A DNA stretch of 64,000 nt from Acinetobacter puyangensis (GTDB lineage Bacteria > Pseudomonadota > Gammaproteobacteria > Pseudomonadales > Moraxellaceae), in the NCBI RefSeq assembly GCF_900096995.1, contig NZ_OANT01000003.1, positions 310,001 to 374,000 of the forward strand. Direction: 5' to 3'. The position numbers and the translations under genes are program-made. This document shows, in pieces, positions 9,209 through 18,500 of the stretch (positions within the stretch are counted from its first letter, which is position 1; every line of letters starts with the position of its first letter). Below the pieces are notes generated by a model. It did no database searches, was not told where the DNA came from, and worked only from the letters and a program-made list of their open reading frames with translations.

Positions 9209-9548
9209 TCGACTGCATCAATCTGGTTTTGCTCTACTGGAATCTCTTATTGCCATGGTAATTATTGCAATTGTTGCTTTAGGAACAGCTTTTGCACTGA
9301 GTAAAATTTTGCAAGTACAACGCCAATCGTCTGCCCAACAAATTGCGGTAAATCAATTACGCGAAAAATTACAAACAGGAGTTTGCGATCAAGCTCCATC
9401 ACCTTTAGGTAAGCCATTAGCAAATGTCAGCGTAGCATGTGAAGATCCTACAATAATTAAAATGGATGGGGATATTAGCGTTTCAATTCCCCAATTAACG
9501 GTAACGGACGATGCCTTTGGTGGTGAAATGACCGTAGGAGGCAACTGA
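9198..9548 (+). CDS. PilV-like minor pilin, right operon
   Basis: Prepilin of 116 residues from the ATG at 9198, chosen because GCAGGAGA precedes it at the right distance; an in-frame ATG at 9177 has no such site. Leader [10 protein letters not shown], helix FALLESLIAMVIIAIVALGT with Glu at +5. The C-terminal FGGEMTVGG echoes LGGKLTVGE in the left copy (5314-5730). The stop overlaps the next start (TGATG). Confidence 0.75.
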   Translation: MNSNRLHQSGFALLESLIAMVIIAIVALGTAFALSKILQVQRQSSAQQIAVNQLREKLQTGVCDQAPSPLGKPLANVSVACEDPTIIKMDGDISVSIPQLTVTDDAFGGEMTVGGN

Positions 9549-10255
9549 TGAAAAATAAACAATATGGCATCAGTTTGGTCAGTTTATTGGTTGGTTTACT
9601 TATTTCCATGCTGTGTTTACTGGCTTTATTGGCAATATTCCGCACCGTAGTACAAACCAGTGTGGATTCACGTAAAGGTTCGGATCGGGATACCAGTATA
9701 CAAAATAGCTTGATGGGTGTGCAAAACATGATTCAGAGTGCTGGTTTTGGTTTGGACAGTGGTACAAATATAGTTGTTTTAAAAGGCGCTAGTTTCACTG
9801 GTGACAACCTTTCAGGTGGTAATCCAATAGAATCAGGTGAAACAGTTTTATGGCGTTATGCTAATAATCTGAATGAAACTAGTTCGGTTATTTGTCAGGG
9901 TATTTATTATAATAATAGCAATAAACAACTCATTTTATTAAAAACAGATAAAAATACGGATACAGCAATGGATACTTGTCCTGAAACTAATTCATTAAAT
10001 AATTCTGGCGTTAAATGGAAGAAAGAAGCCATTCTTGCCGATTTAAGCAAAACCAATATCAACAGTATTAGATTTAATTTATCTACAGATATTACAGATA
10101 AATGTTCACCTTATGGTTTTGATTCTACAAAATATCCAAAATTAACAATTACCGCCACCTATCCATTAGATCCAACTCCTACTAATAATAGTAAAGAAAT
10201 GACGGTCAACTTCCCTGTTTGTCTGACCAATCCAGTTAATGCGACATCATCGTGA
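9548..10255 (+). CDS. PilW-like minor pilin, right operon
   Basis: 235 residues: leader MKNKQYG then ISLVSLLVGLLISMLCLLAL. Like the left copy it has Ser instead of Glu at +5, and it carries MIQSAGFGLDSG. A cysteine near the C-terminus (FPVCLTNP) matches VCLVNI in the left protein. It is translationally coupled at both ends. Loss of Glu5 in both copies suggests a specialised position, such as a pilus tip subunit paired with the giant PilX-like protein. Confidence 0.75.
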   Translation: MKNKQYGISLVSLLVGLLISMLCLLALLAIFRTVVQTSVDSRKGSDRDTSIQNSLMGVQNMIQSAGFGLDSGTNIVVLKGASFTGDNLSGGNPIESGETVLWRYANNLNETSSVICQGIYYNNSNKQLILLKTDKNTDTAMDTCPETNSLNNSGVKWKKEAILADLSKTNINSIRFNLSTDITDKCSPYGFDSTKYPKLTITATYPLDPTPTNNSKEMTVNFPVCLTNPVNATSS

Positions 10256-10263
10256 GGTTTACT

Positions 10264-12732
10264 ATGTCTATTTATTCTAAATCACAACGGGGTATGGCGA
10301 CCATTTTGATGGTGGCATTGGTAGGTTTTGCATTAGTATCGGCCTTACTGGGAACAGCCTATTATTTACGGATGAAACAACAGGCTGCCGTTGCTAGCCA
10401 TGCCCTGACCAATGCCCAACAAGGTGCATGGGCTGGTGTGGAAATTGTACGGCAGTATTTGCAAAATCGTAATGCCACACAATTGGCAGCATACAAAACG
10501 GCTAGTCCGGCAGAGTTAACGATTACGCTTCCTACGGGTTCAAAAAATAATATTACTGCCAAAATTATTAAGGCTGAACCAAATTCTGACAGTAGCAGTT
10601 ATGAAATTACTGCCCAGATTAAAAATAATAATACTGCGGCAAAATCTGCTTCTACAATACAAGTGGTTTATAAGGTTGATGTGACGAATTCAGGTGAAAA
10701 TGGGAATGATGGAAATTCATCAACTAAAACTCAGGCTATTAATATTTACACCAATCTAAACTATTCAGGAACAAATACTTTAACAAATAATTCCGGAAAG
10801 GCTGTAGTAGTTAGTGTTGCAGGTAATGTAGAACTTCATGAAGTAACAAATATTAGTGATTTATATGCCACAGGGACTGTAAAATTAGCAAATACAACTA
10901 CACAAGTAAATAATATTTATGCTAACGGAACAGTAACGCTTGAAGGTGGTATTGCTGTAAATAGTGTAAATACTAAAGCACAAATTAATTTTAAAAATGC
11001 GTATGCTAATATTTTAAAAGCTGGTACAGATATTCAAATTGATGGATCTGGATGGATTTATGAATATATGTATGCTAATAATAATATTAACGGCACAATG
11101 AATACAGTATTACATGGAGTATTAAGCGGCATTTCTTGTACGAAATATAATTCTTATCGTACAACAACATGTGATGATTCACGAATTTCTGAGAATGGTA
11201 TTCTAACTATTACCATAAATAATATTACCCATACACATGCTAATGGTGATTTGCATGATGTGAAAGGCGATTCAGAAACTATTCAAGCCAAAGCAGGAGG
11301 GACATTTTATTGTAGTCAAGGAGATATTTCTAAAAATTATAGAATGATTGAAGCTCAAAATTTTGGAAGCAATTGTGAGTCATCAAATAATGCAATTGCA
11401 GCAGGACGTACTCAAATATCTTTAAGAGAAAGTCCAGTTATTGCAGAAAGTGAGTTGGGAGTTCCTGCTTCACATACACTTGTAGCACCTAAAGTTAATG
11501 CATGGTGTTACGATCTACAAGAACGTATTAAAAATACAGTAGAGTGTGAAAACAATTCTGTTTATAAATCAGATACAACCGTTACCACGAATAGTCAAAA
11601 AACCGATAATTTAAAAAATGACACGGCTAATTATGTCTTTTATGGTGCTACATCGGATAATAATCTAAATAATATACCTTTAGTTCGAGTTTATAATTTG
11701 GATAATTCTACACTAACTACCAATCAAAATACTCTTAAGGATGGAAACTCTTATTGTGTACTGACTGTAAATAAAAACTTAACACCACAAAATACAAATG
11801 ACCATTGGGGATATTTGTATGCTTATAATGGATCAACGTGTGCAACTACAGCAAGTGGAAATATTGCAAGTGTTTATACTGAGAATAAAGATAAAATGCC
11901 AACGATTAGATATTCATCAGGTACATGGATTATGGAACAACATGATGTAAGTAATAATGTTGTTTGTTCTGGTACAGGGTTATCTGGTTATCCAGCAGCA
12001 AGTTATCCAGATTGTGGAAAAGGTCAATATAATGAAGATATCGTAGTCATTAATGAAGCCGATTATGAGAAAATATGGAAAACAAAAAACTCATCTTTTG
12101 CACCAGGAATTATGTTATTTGAAGGAAATTTAAATCTTGGAGAAGGCATTTTTTATAATAGCATTTTAGCAACAGGTAATATTCGTGGTGATGGTGAAGT
12201 GAATGGAAATTCTACGTTAATTACCGCACCAAATTACGCAGCAAGCAGTAGCAGAGCTGGTGTGGCTAAAGTGTGTAATGGAACAACAGGATTAACTGCT
12301 TATCCTAATTTCCCAAGACCAACCAATTTGTGTAAAAGTACAACTGAAATGAATGCGTTGGCTTTAGGCGATATTGCATTATTGGCGGGTTCGTATCGAG
12401 GTAGTTATAACAAAACGACATGCTCAAGTAGTACGACAACGAATTGTTATTATGGTGGTGATATTTATATGAAAACTCAAAGTCAGATTTTCGGTAATAT
12501 CGTTGCAGGTAATTTATTTACATCATCTGGTACAGTAAAAATCTATGGCTTATTTTCAGCGATGGGACTAAGAGCATCTTTGACGGATCAAGTAAAATTA
12601 ACAGATTTAAAAATAACAATTCCATCAGATGCAACAAATTATGATGCCGGTTCACCAAACAATGGTTCTGGCGGCGGCAGTGGTGGCGACCCAACAGTAA
12701 CCGCCTCCATCAAATGGGCCCGTTATCTCTAA
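10264..12732 (+). CDS. Giant PilX-like pilus adhesin, right operon (822 aa)
   Basis: The ATG at 10264 is preferred over a GTG at 10252 because GAGG lies about 8 bases before it. The leader ends in QRG and is followed by MATILMVALVGFALVSALLG, the prepilin-like helix without Glu at +5. A neck to about residue 150 is followed by a variable, Asn/Thr-rich region with several Cys and a C-terminal third homologous to the left adhesin (FAPGIMLFEGNLNLGEG, ILATGNI, ITAPNYA, LALGDIALLAGS), ending in ASIKWARYL. The middle (about residues 170-580) is largely different from the left protein. Best inference: an alternative tip adhesin. Confidence 0.75.
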   Translation: MSIYSKSQRGMATILMVALVGFALVSALLGTAYYLRMKQQAAVASHALTNAQQGAWAGVEIVRQYLQNRNATQLAAYKTASPAELTITLPTGSKNNITAKIIKAEPNSDSSSYEITAQIKNNNTAAKSASTIQVVYKVDVTNSGENGNDGNSSTKTQAINIYTNLNYSGTNTLTNNSGKAVVVSVAGNVELHEVTNISDLYATGTVKLANTTTQVNNIYANGTVTLEGGIAVNSVNTKAQINFKNAYANILKAGTDIQIDGSGWIYEYMYANNNINGTMNTVLHGVLSGISCTKYNSYRTTTCDDSRISENGILTITINNITHTHANGDLHDVKGDSETIQAKAGGTFYCSQGDISKNYRMIEAQNFGSNCESSNNAIAAGRTQISLRESPVIAESELGVPASHTLVAPKVNAWCYDLQERIKNTVECENNSVYKSDTTVTTNSQKTDNLKNDTANYVFYGATSDNNLNNIPLVRVYNLDNSTLTTNQNTLKDGNSYCVLTVNKNLTPQNTNDHWGYLYAYNGSTCATTASGNIASVYTENKDKMPTIRYSSGTWIMEQHDVSNNVVCSGTGLSGYPAASYPDCGKGQYNEDIVVINEADYEKIWKTKNSSFAPGIMLFEGNLNLGEGIFYNSILATGNIRGDGEVNGNSTLITAPNYAASSSRAGVAKVCNGTTGLTAYPNFPRPTNLCKSTTEMNALALGDIALLAGSYRGSYNKTTCSSSTTTNCYYGGDIYMKTQSQIFGNIVAGNLFTSSGTVKIYGLFSAMGLRASLTDQVKLTDLKITIPSDATNYDAGSPNNGSGGGSGGDPTVTASIKWARYL

Positions 12733-12734
12733 TT
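12700..12734 (+). repeat. Conserved 3'-end repeat of right adhesin gene
   Basis: 35 bases, 33 identical to the reverse complement of 2367-2401, encoding the shared C-terminus ASIKWARYL and stop. With the 183-bp inner repeats it marks both ends of each pilin operon as conserved. Confidence 0.85.
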
Positions 12735-12748
12735 AAAAAAGCATCACA

Positions 12749-12785
12749 AAAGCCAAGCAAGATCAGTCTTTGCTTGGCTTTTTGT
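12749..12785 (+). terminator. Rho-independent terminator of right pilin operon
   Basis: Arms AAGCCAAGCAA and TTGCTTGGCTT around a short loop, followed by TTTTTG. It lies 17 bases after the adhesin stop codon. Confidence 0.85.
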
Positions 12786-12863
12786 TATTTGTACGTCAAT
12801 CTTAACTTTTTTCATATTAAAAAACTATATAATTCAATATCTTGAAGTTTATCATACTTCATA

Positions 12864-12972
12864 AAATCCCCTCCAACTCCCCTTTTCCAAAGGGGAGAGC
12901 GTTGCGAATCATAAACTGTCATTAGATTCGAGGGAAGTCCCCCTTTGGAAAAGGGGGATTTAGGGGGGATTT
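12864..12972. repeat. 109-bp MITE-like element with 34-bp imperfect terminal inverted repeats
   Basis: Left end 12864-12897 (AAATCCCCTCCAACTCCCCT...) and right end 12939-12972 (CCCCTTTGGAAAAGGGGGAT...) are imperfect inverted copies. Between them are about 40 bases of unrelated sequence. No transposase is present, so any mobility would need one in trans. It separates the inserted pilin block from the ancestral pilV operon. Confidence 0.7.
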
Positions 12973-13161
12973 CTGTAAAAAAGTAAGGGTATTTTATGAA
13001 TTTAGACCAATTTAAAATTGAGATTGGCGTTATTTGTCTAAATTTTTTCAAAACATTGATCAGTTGTCCAAATCAAAACCATTCATCGCTTTTTAAAACA
13101 AAAAGTTTACAAAATATACGCCTTGTATAAAAATAAGTTGTATGAAAAAACAACAAGATGA

Positions 13162-13314
13162 TCAACCAAAATTGAACAAATAGATGTCATGGTGCGCACT
13201 CGCCGTATTTGTAGCGTGCTATATCAAAACAGCACATCACGTTATAAAAAATCATTAGATTTTTGCAATCCATGTGCATCCATTGTTCAAATCTATGGAC
13301 AGAATGAACAGTGA
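13162..13314 (+). pseudogene. Possible 3' remnant of fimU (truncated minor pilin)
   Basis: A frame without a start codon runs from after the stop at 13159-13161 to a TGA at 13312-13314 that overlaps the GTG of pilV (GTGA), the normal coupling of fimU to pilV. It encodes about 50 residues with three cysteines (RRICSVLYQ, LDFCNPCASI). No N-terminal prepilin helix is present upstream, and a fimU gene expected before pilV in this operon is absent. The remnant call is inferred from position and coupling; sequence similarity is weak. The stretch 12986-13161 before it holds no gene I can recognise. Confidence 0.35.
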
Positions 13315-13793
13315 TAAAACAACAGGGTGTTGGGTTAACAGAAGTACTGGTTGCATTGATTCTATTAAGTATTGCAGTGTTAGGTTTTGTTGCATTACAG
13401 ATCAGAGCCTTGGCCGCAAGCTATGAAGCAGGACAACAGATTCAAGCCATCAATCTAGCACGGGATTTATCCGAAAGAATGCGGATTAATCGTGCCGGTC
13501 TACGCCATTATCAGGATATTTCAAGTCCGGCAACAACATGTGCCGCTGCATTTTGTACAGCCAATGAAATGGCTCAATATGACTTTGCCCAAGTCAAAAG
13601 CAGAGCCAGTGATCTGGGCATGCAAATCAATATATGGGACTGTCAGGGTTCTACTTTAAAACGTAAATGCATATATGTCGCATGGAGCGAGACCACTGCA
13701 AGCAATGGAAATGCAGCACCGCACTGTACCAATGGTACGGCATATGTACCGAATGCCAAGTGTATCATTATGGAGGTCTATAACTATGATTAG
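13311..13793 (+). CDS. pilV: Type IV pilus minor pilin PilV
   Basis: 160 residues from a GTG start; leader MIKQQG, then VGLTEVLVALILLSIAVLGF with Glu at +5. The core resembles PilV (INLARDLSERMRINRAG) and has paired cysteines (TTCAAAFC, WDCQGSTLKRKC). PilV joins FimU, PilW, PilX and PilY1 in the complex that primes pilus assembly. It overlaps pilW (ATGATTAG). As fimU appears lost upstream, its promoter is probably in 12986-13310, or the FimU role is taken by a paralogue in the block. Confidence 0.88.
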   Translation: MIKQQGVGLTEVLVALILLSIAVLGFVALQIRALAASYEAGQQIQAINLARDLSERMRINRAGLRHYQDISSPATTCAAAFCTANEMAQYDFAQVKSRASDLGMQINIWDCQGSTLKRKCIYVAWSETTASNGNAAPHCTNGTAYVPNAKCIIMEVYNYD

Positions 13794-14793
13794 ACCTCAT
13801 ACTCCTATCAAACCACGTCTTGCAACACGTTACAATGGTATTGAGTATCCCTCTCGGTCTTGCATGGGGGCAAGGCGATATCTTGCTGCTCCTCACGCAG
13901 GATTTACCTTGGTCGAGTTAATGATTGCTTTGGTGCTAGGTCTGCTGATTAGTGCGGCAGGCTTATCCATATTTCTAAGCAGCCAACGTGCGTTTAACTT
14001 ACATGAAAGCATGGGGGAGTTGCAGCAAAATGCCAATTTTGCTTTGGCAGTATTCACGCAGGATTTACGCCATACCAATTTAAATACAGCATCCGATCAA
14101 AAGATTAATAATAAGATTGTCGGGGCAGGCATTATTTTTGCCAAAGAAAATGTACCCTTAACTTTAGATATGAAGGATCTGGAAACAAAATTTGTTTCTT
14201 TACAAGCACAGGATACAGATAGTACCACTGGAAAAAGTGATCGTTTGACCATTCAATATGTGCCACAAACCAGTCCAATCATCAATTGTGAAGGGCGAGA
14301 AGTCACCGATGCAACATCAAAAGTAATTGTGCAGCATTATTATTTAAAACAAAGTCCGCAGCAGATTAGTGGGCAACCGACAGCATATAGTTTGTATTGT
14401 GATGCTGGTTATTATCAATCTGGCGATACATCAATTACCAACATAAATCGTTCTGCACAGCAGATCATGCAGCGTGTAGATGCTTTTAAAGTACGTTTTG
14501 GAGTCAAAAGTCCGGCGGGCCAGTTACGTTATATGACCATTAATCAATATAAGACAGCAATGGCAAGTATCACAAATACAGCAGATGCACTCAATATTGT
14601 TTCCATTGAAGTGGGAATTTTGGCACGTTCAACCGGGAGAATTAGTGCGGAAGCAAATTTAAATAGCAATAAAGAATTTTCGCTTGCAGGACAAGTTGTG
14701 ACTTTGGCGGGTGATGAGGCACAAAATCAAAAATATTTGCGTCAAGTGGTTAATCAGGTGGTTGCAATTAGAAATACCCTAGGAGCATCATGA
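13786..14793 (+). CDS. pilW: Type IV pilus minor pilin PilW (ComB-like)
   Basis: 335 residues. The start at 13786 is chosen because TGGAGG lies at 13771-13776 and because it forms the usual short overlap with pilV; an open frame extends further upstream to 13675 but inside pilV. The leader is unusually long, about 39 residues before FTLVELMIALVLGLLISAAG. Glu at +5 is present. Downstream, LQQNANFALAVFTQDLRHTN is the classical PilW helix. An internal ATG at 13864 would give a 13-residue leader but has no ribosome site. Required with PilX and PilY1 for piliation and, in Acinetobacter, natural transformation. Confidence 0.88.
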   Translation: MIRPHTPIKPRLATRYNGIEYPSRSCMGARRYLAAPHAGFTLVELMIALVLGLLISAAGLSIFLSSQRAFNLHESMGELQQNANFALAVFTQDLRHTNLNTASDQKINNKIVGAGIIFAKENVPLTLDMKDLETKFVSLQAQDTDSTTGKSDRLTIQYVPQTSPIINCEGREVTDATSKVIVQHYYLKQSPQQISGQPTAYSLYCDAGYYQSGDTSITNINRSAQQIMQRVDAFKVRFGVKSPAGQLRYMTINQYKTAMASITNTADALNIVSIEVGILARSTGRISAEANLNSNKEFSLAGQVVTLAGDEAQNQKYLRQVVNQVVAIRNTLGAS

Positions 14794-15509
14794 TGGAAAA
14801 ACACGCTGGTGCCACATTAATTATTATTTTGATTATTTTGGTTGTGGTAACTCTGCTGGGGACGATTGCGGTAAGATCAGGAATTCTAGGTTTAAAAATT
14901 GCTACCAATAGCCAAATACGAGAATTATTATTAGAAAACTCGAATGCTGCACTGTTTAATATTGAGGATCCGGCTCAGGTCACTCGGCAATTGGCAGAAG
15001 ATGGCATATTTGCTTATTTTAGATCGGCAGAGAATGCCCGAGATGAGTTGGTCTTTTGCTATCGTGCGTCGGAAAATGTATTTTTTTCTCGTGGCAAAGC
15101 CAGTGCAATCCTTGTCAATAATAATACCGTGACCATCACAAAACAGGGTGTAGATGGATTTTGTCAAGCACACCAGTTTGCTAGCGGACGTTCTGCAATT
15201 TTATCACAGGTATATGTCAGTAAAAATACCACATCTAGTCAACCTTTCGCCACTGTGCCTCGTGGCAGTAGTTTAGGCGAAGGGCAACAAACATCAATGC
15301 TTAATCCGATTCATGTCACGGTTATTTCAGTTTTGCCCAGTTTTTCAGCTGCCACTAAAGCACAGATTGAAACATGTTTTCGTAAACCTTCGTTGAAGCA
15401 GGGGGCGATTCAAACCGTAGCGAAATGTTTTAATGATCTCGATATGCCTTATAACATGCAGCATGCCGACTATATAGTGGGTGGCGAGCCAAAATTAATA
15501 GACCGATAG
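14790..15509 (+). CDS. pilX: Type IV pilus minor pilin PilX
   Basis: About 239 residues beginning MMEKHAG then ATLIIILIILVVVTLLGTIA, the PilX N-terminal helix, which normally lacks the +5 Glu. ATGATGG overlaps the pilW stop. Cysteines occur at VFCYRAS, DGFCQAH and IETCFRK. It lies between pilW and pilY1 in the canonical order, with 23 bases to pilY1. The ordinary size contrasts with the giant PilX-like proteins in the inserted operons. Confidence 0.85.
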   Translation: MMEKHAGATLIIILIILVVVTLLGTIAVRSGILGLKIATNSQIRELLLENSNAALFNIEDPAQVTRQLAEDGIFAYFRSAENARDELVFCYRASENVFFSRGKASAILVNNNTVTITKQGVDGFCQAHQFASGRSAILSQVYVSKNTTSSQPFATVPRGSSLGEGQQTSMLNPIHVTVISVLPSFSAATKAQIETCFRKPSLKQGAIQTVAKCFNDLDMPYNMQHADYIVGGEPKLIDR

Positions 15510-15532
15510 GCGATAACATAGAGGGAAAAATA

Positions 15533-18500
15533 ATGAAAAAACACATATATAAAAAAGTAATGTTGATCGGACTGCCTATGTTTTTGGTCACTGTTGCGTG
15601 TACCCATTTATCCAATGCAAGTGATATTGAGATTTATCAGGATGCAACCCGTGGCACTGTTACCCTAATGTTAGCCATTGATACATCACGTAGTATGGAG
15701 GAAGCCGATGATGCCAAAACCACGGCGGATGATTATGAGCTAGGTTCAGCCTGTTACTTTGGAACCTATCAAGGGGCGGGAACCACCATTACGCGAGACA
15801 ATGGTGATTTAAAAATTCAAAATGACAGGACGGTTTATAGCGAGATCAAAACACGTGGTGGGGTAAGCTATACACGTAAATATTGTCAGGTTGCGTATGC
15901 AACTGCGTCGACATCAGCATATGAAAAAAATAAAGATAGATGTGAAGTATTGGCAAACCAAGGCGGGATAAAGTGTTATGACCGTTTAACACGGGTCAAA
16001 GATGGTTTATTTGATTTATTACTGGGGAGTGAAGATGGCTCAATTGCACCGATAAGCGATGATAAGGTGATTGGACTATCGCATTTTGCTGTGATTCCGC
16101 GGGGTGATTCAGCCACAGGCACATTTGCAAATAATGCTAGTCCTGCAAAATTTACCCGAGGGGGAATGATTGCTGTGCCTGCCCGACCTTTAAAGGAAAT
16201 CGTGGCCGGAAAAACGCAACGACGTATTTTGCTGGAAGGCATTGCACATTTGCATATTGATGGTAAAGGCGGGACACCTAGTGCGGCCTTATATGCTGAA
16301 ACTGCGGCTTATTTATTGGGGACCAGCACATTGACCAGTGGTTTGACTGGACAGGAAAATTTTAGGTGGAATGCTGCGACCGGTCGCTGGCAACGTTGTA
16401 TATCGTGGAATCCAATTTCAGTAAATGGTTTAAAGTCTTGTTCTTCGGTTTTGGGATGGTGGGATTTTAGCTTGGCTGATTTAAAGTATCAGCGTGGTGC
16501 ATATAGTTCGAATGCAAAACAGACCAGCACCAAAGACTTTTATTTGAATGAAACCTTTAGACCCACAAAATATGCGGATGGCAATGATTATTATATTGGC
16601 CTAAATCATGAGGTAAGTAGTGGCTTTTTTAATTCTGTGCTGGAATCTAAATATGGCGCAGCTTATCAGCGACCAAGTTCTATTACAGAACAAATTGGAA
16701 AAAGTGACGAAATTAAGGCATGTCATGGGCAGGGAATTTATTTTTTAACGGATGGTGCAGCAAGCATAGCATCTGATACGGAAAATATAAGTAAAGCAGC
16801 TCTTGGCCCATCCTATGCCAGTGGCTTTAGTTGTAACAGTAGCGATAAATTTGATTGTTCCGATAAGCTAACCACCCGATTATTAACGGCATCGCAGAAT
16901 CCTGTCGGTTTGAGTTTTAGAACAGCAATTATTGGTTTTGGCAAAGATTTTGAGCATATTTCTTCCTATGATGGCACACCCTTGATTGCTGGAGCGAAAA
17001 ATGCCGATGGGACTATCGTGACAGAAGAGCAGGCCAGTACAAACGTGAATAATAATATTGCTGCCATTGACCATGCGAGCGTTGGAACAGACTTTAAAAA
17101 TACCGCAAAATGGGGAATGAATGGACGTGGCGGCTGGTATTCTGGCAGTCGTTCGGCAGATGTTGTTTATAGCATCAATGCTTTTTTAAGCACAATTGAA
17201 GTCAATATTCCGACCATGGTCACAGGTTCTCCGACGATTCCAGCCGATGCTTTAAATCCATTACGCCTACAACCTTATGCTTACTATGCTGCATTTGAAC
17301 CCAAACCACAGGCGCCTTATCGACTTTGGACCGGCGATCTGAATAAATATCATGTTCATCATGGTGAGTTATATAATCGTTCCAAAAGCTTACGCTTGAT
17401 TCAGGCCAATGGTGCATTAAATACTGCTGCAAATGGCATCTGGGTAAATGGCATGAAAGGGCAATTATCGCTGGGCATGTCCACTACCGATGCTGTACAA
17501 ACTGCAAACCGTAAAATTTTGACGAATCGTCAAATTAACAGTTCAGGATCGACATATAACGCGAATGCAGCGGCCAGTTTACAACCCGTCAATATCAATA
17601 GTTTATTTGGTGAAGGAGAAGGCGCTGCTTTTAAAAATGACCCGGATAAAAATTATTGGTTAAATTTGCTTGGTTACAATGTTTCTGTAACAGGAACAGC
17701 AACTAGCCTTGCTCATTTGACAGAAAAACCTGAACTTCGACAAGTGGGTGCCATATTACATTCTTCACCGATTTTATTAACTCAACAAGGTAAAGTGACG
17801 GTAGATAGTTATGGCGATTTAGATACCAGCAATCGGGATGATTACCTGTTATTTGGTAGTACGCAGGGCTTATTGCATGTGCTTGATGCAGATCATGGTC
17901 AAGAAGTCTTTGCTTTTGCACCACATGAAATGATGCAACGACAGAAACAGGCTTTTTTGGCGGAAAACAGCAGCACAGGCGGCAAGAATAAATTATTTTA
18001 TGGCATAGATGCGCCATGGACAGCATATACACAATATGTCGCAAAATCAGATGGTACGCTCACAGTACGGGATTCTGGGCGTAAGATAGATTCAACAGAC
18101 GATCATTCATCGAACCTTAAAGGTTTGCAATGGGTTTATGGTGGTTTACGTATGGGTGGCCGCAGTTACTATGCGCTGGATTTATCCAACATTAACAGTC
18201 CTTCCCTCAAATTCCATATTGATCCCGATGGTGCAACGCTGGGTACACCACTGAGTTATATGGGGCAAAGTTGGTCTAAACCCACGATAGCAAGAGTAAA
18301 TTGGGGTGGTGAAGCGAAACTGGTGATGTTTGTGGGTGGTGGTTACGATGCAGAAGGTTTAACAGCATTGTGTAATTTAACCACAACAACGTGGGACACG
18401 CTGAAAAGCGTAGTCAATCATGCAGGTGGGCTTTTAGGTGGACTTCTCAATGCGAGTACACCACCAGCTGATCCAACCACGTTAGATTTATCTGCACTGG

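Noticed and set aside
12812..13051. Minus-strand 79-residue frame
   Set aside because: It runs through the inverted-repeat element at 12864-12972; peptide reflects repeat DNA, with no start context.
13675..13785. Longer pilW start at 13675
   Set aside because: It lies inside pilV in another frame; the ATG at 13786 has GGAGG and normal overlap.
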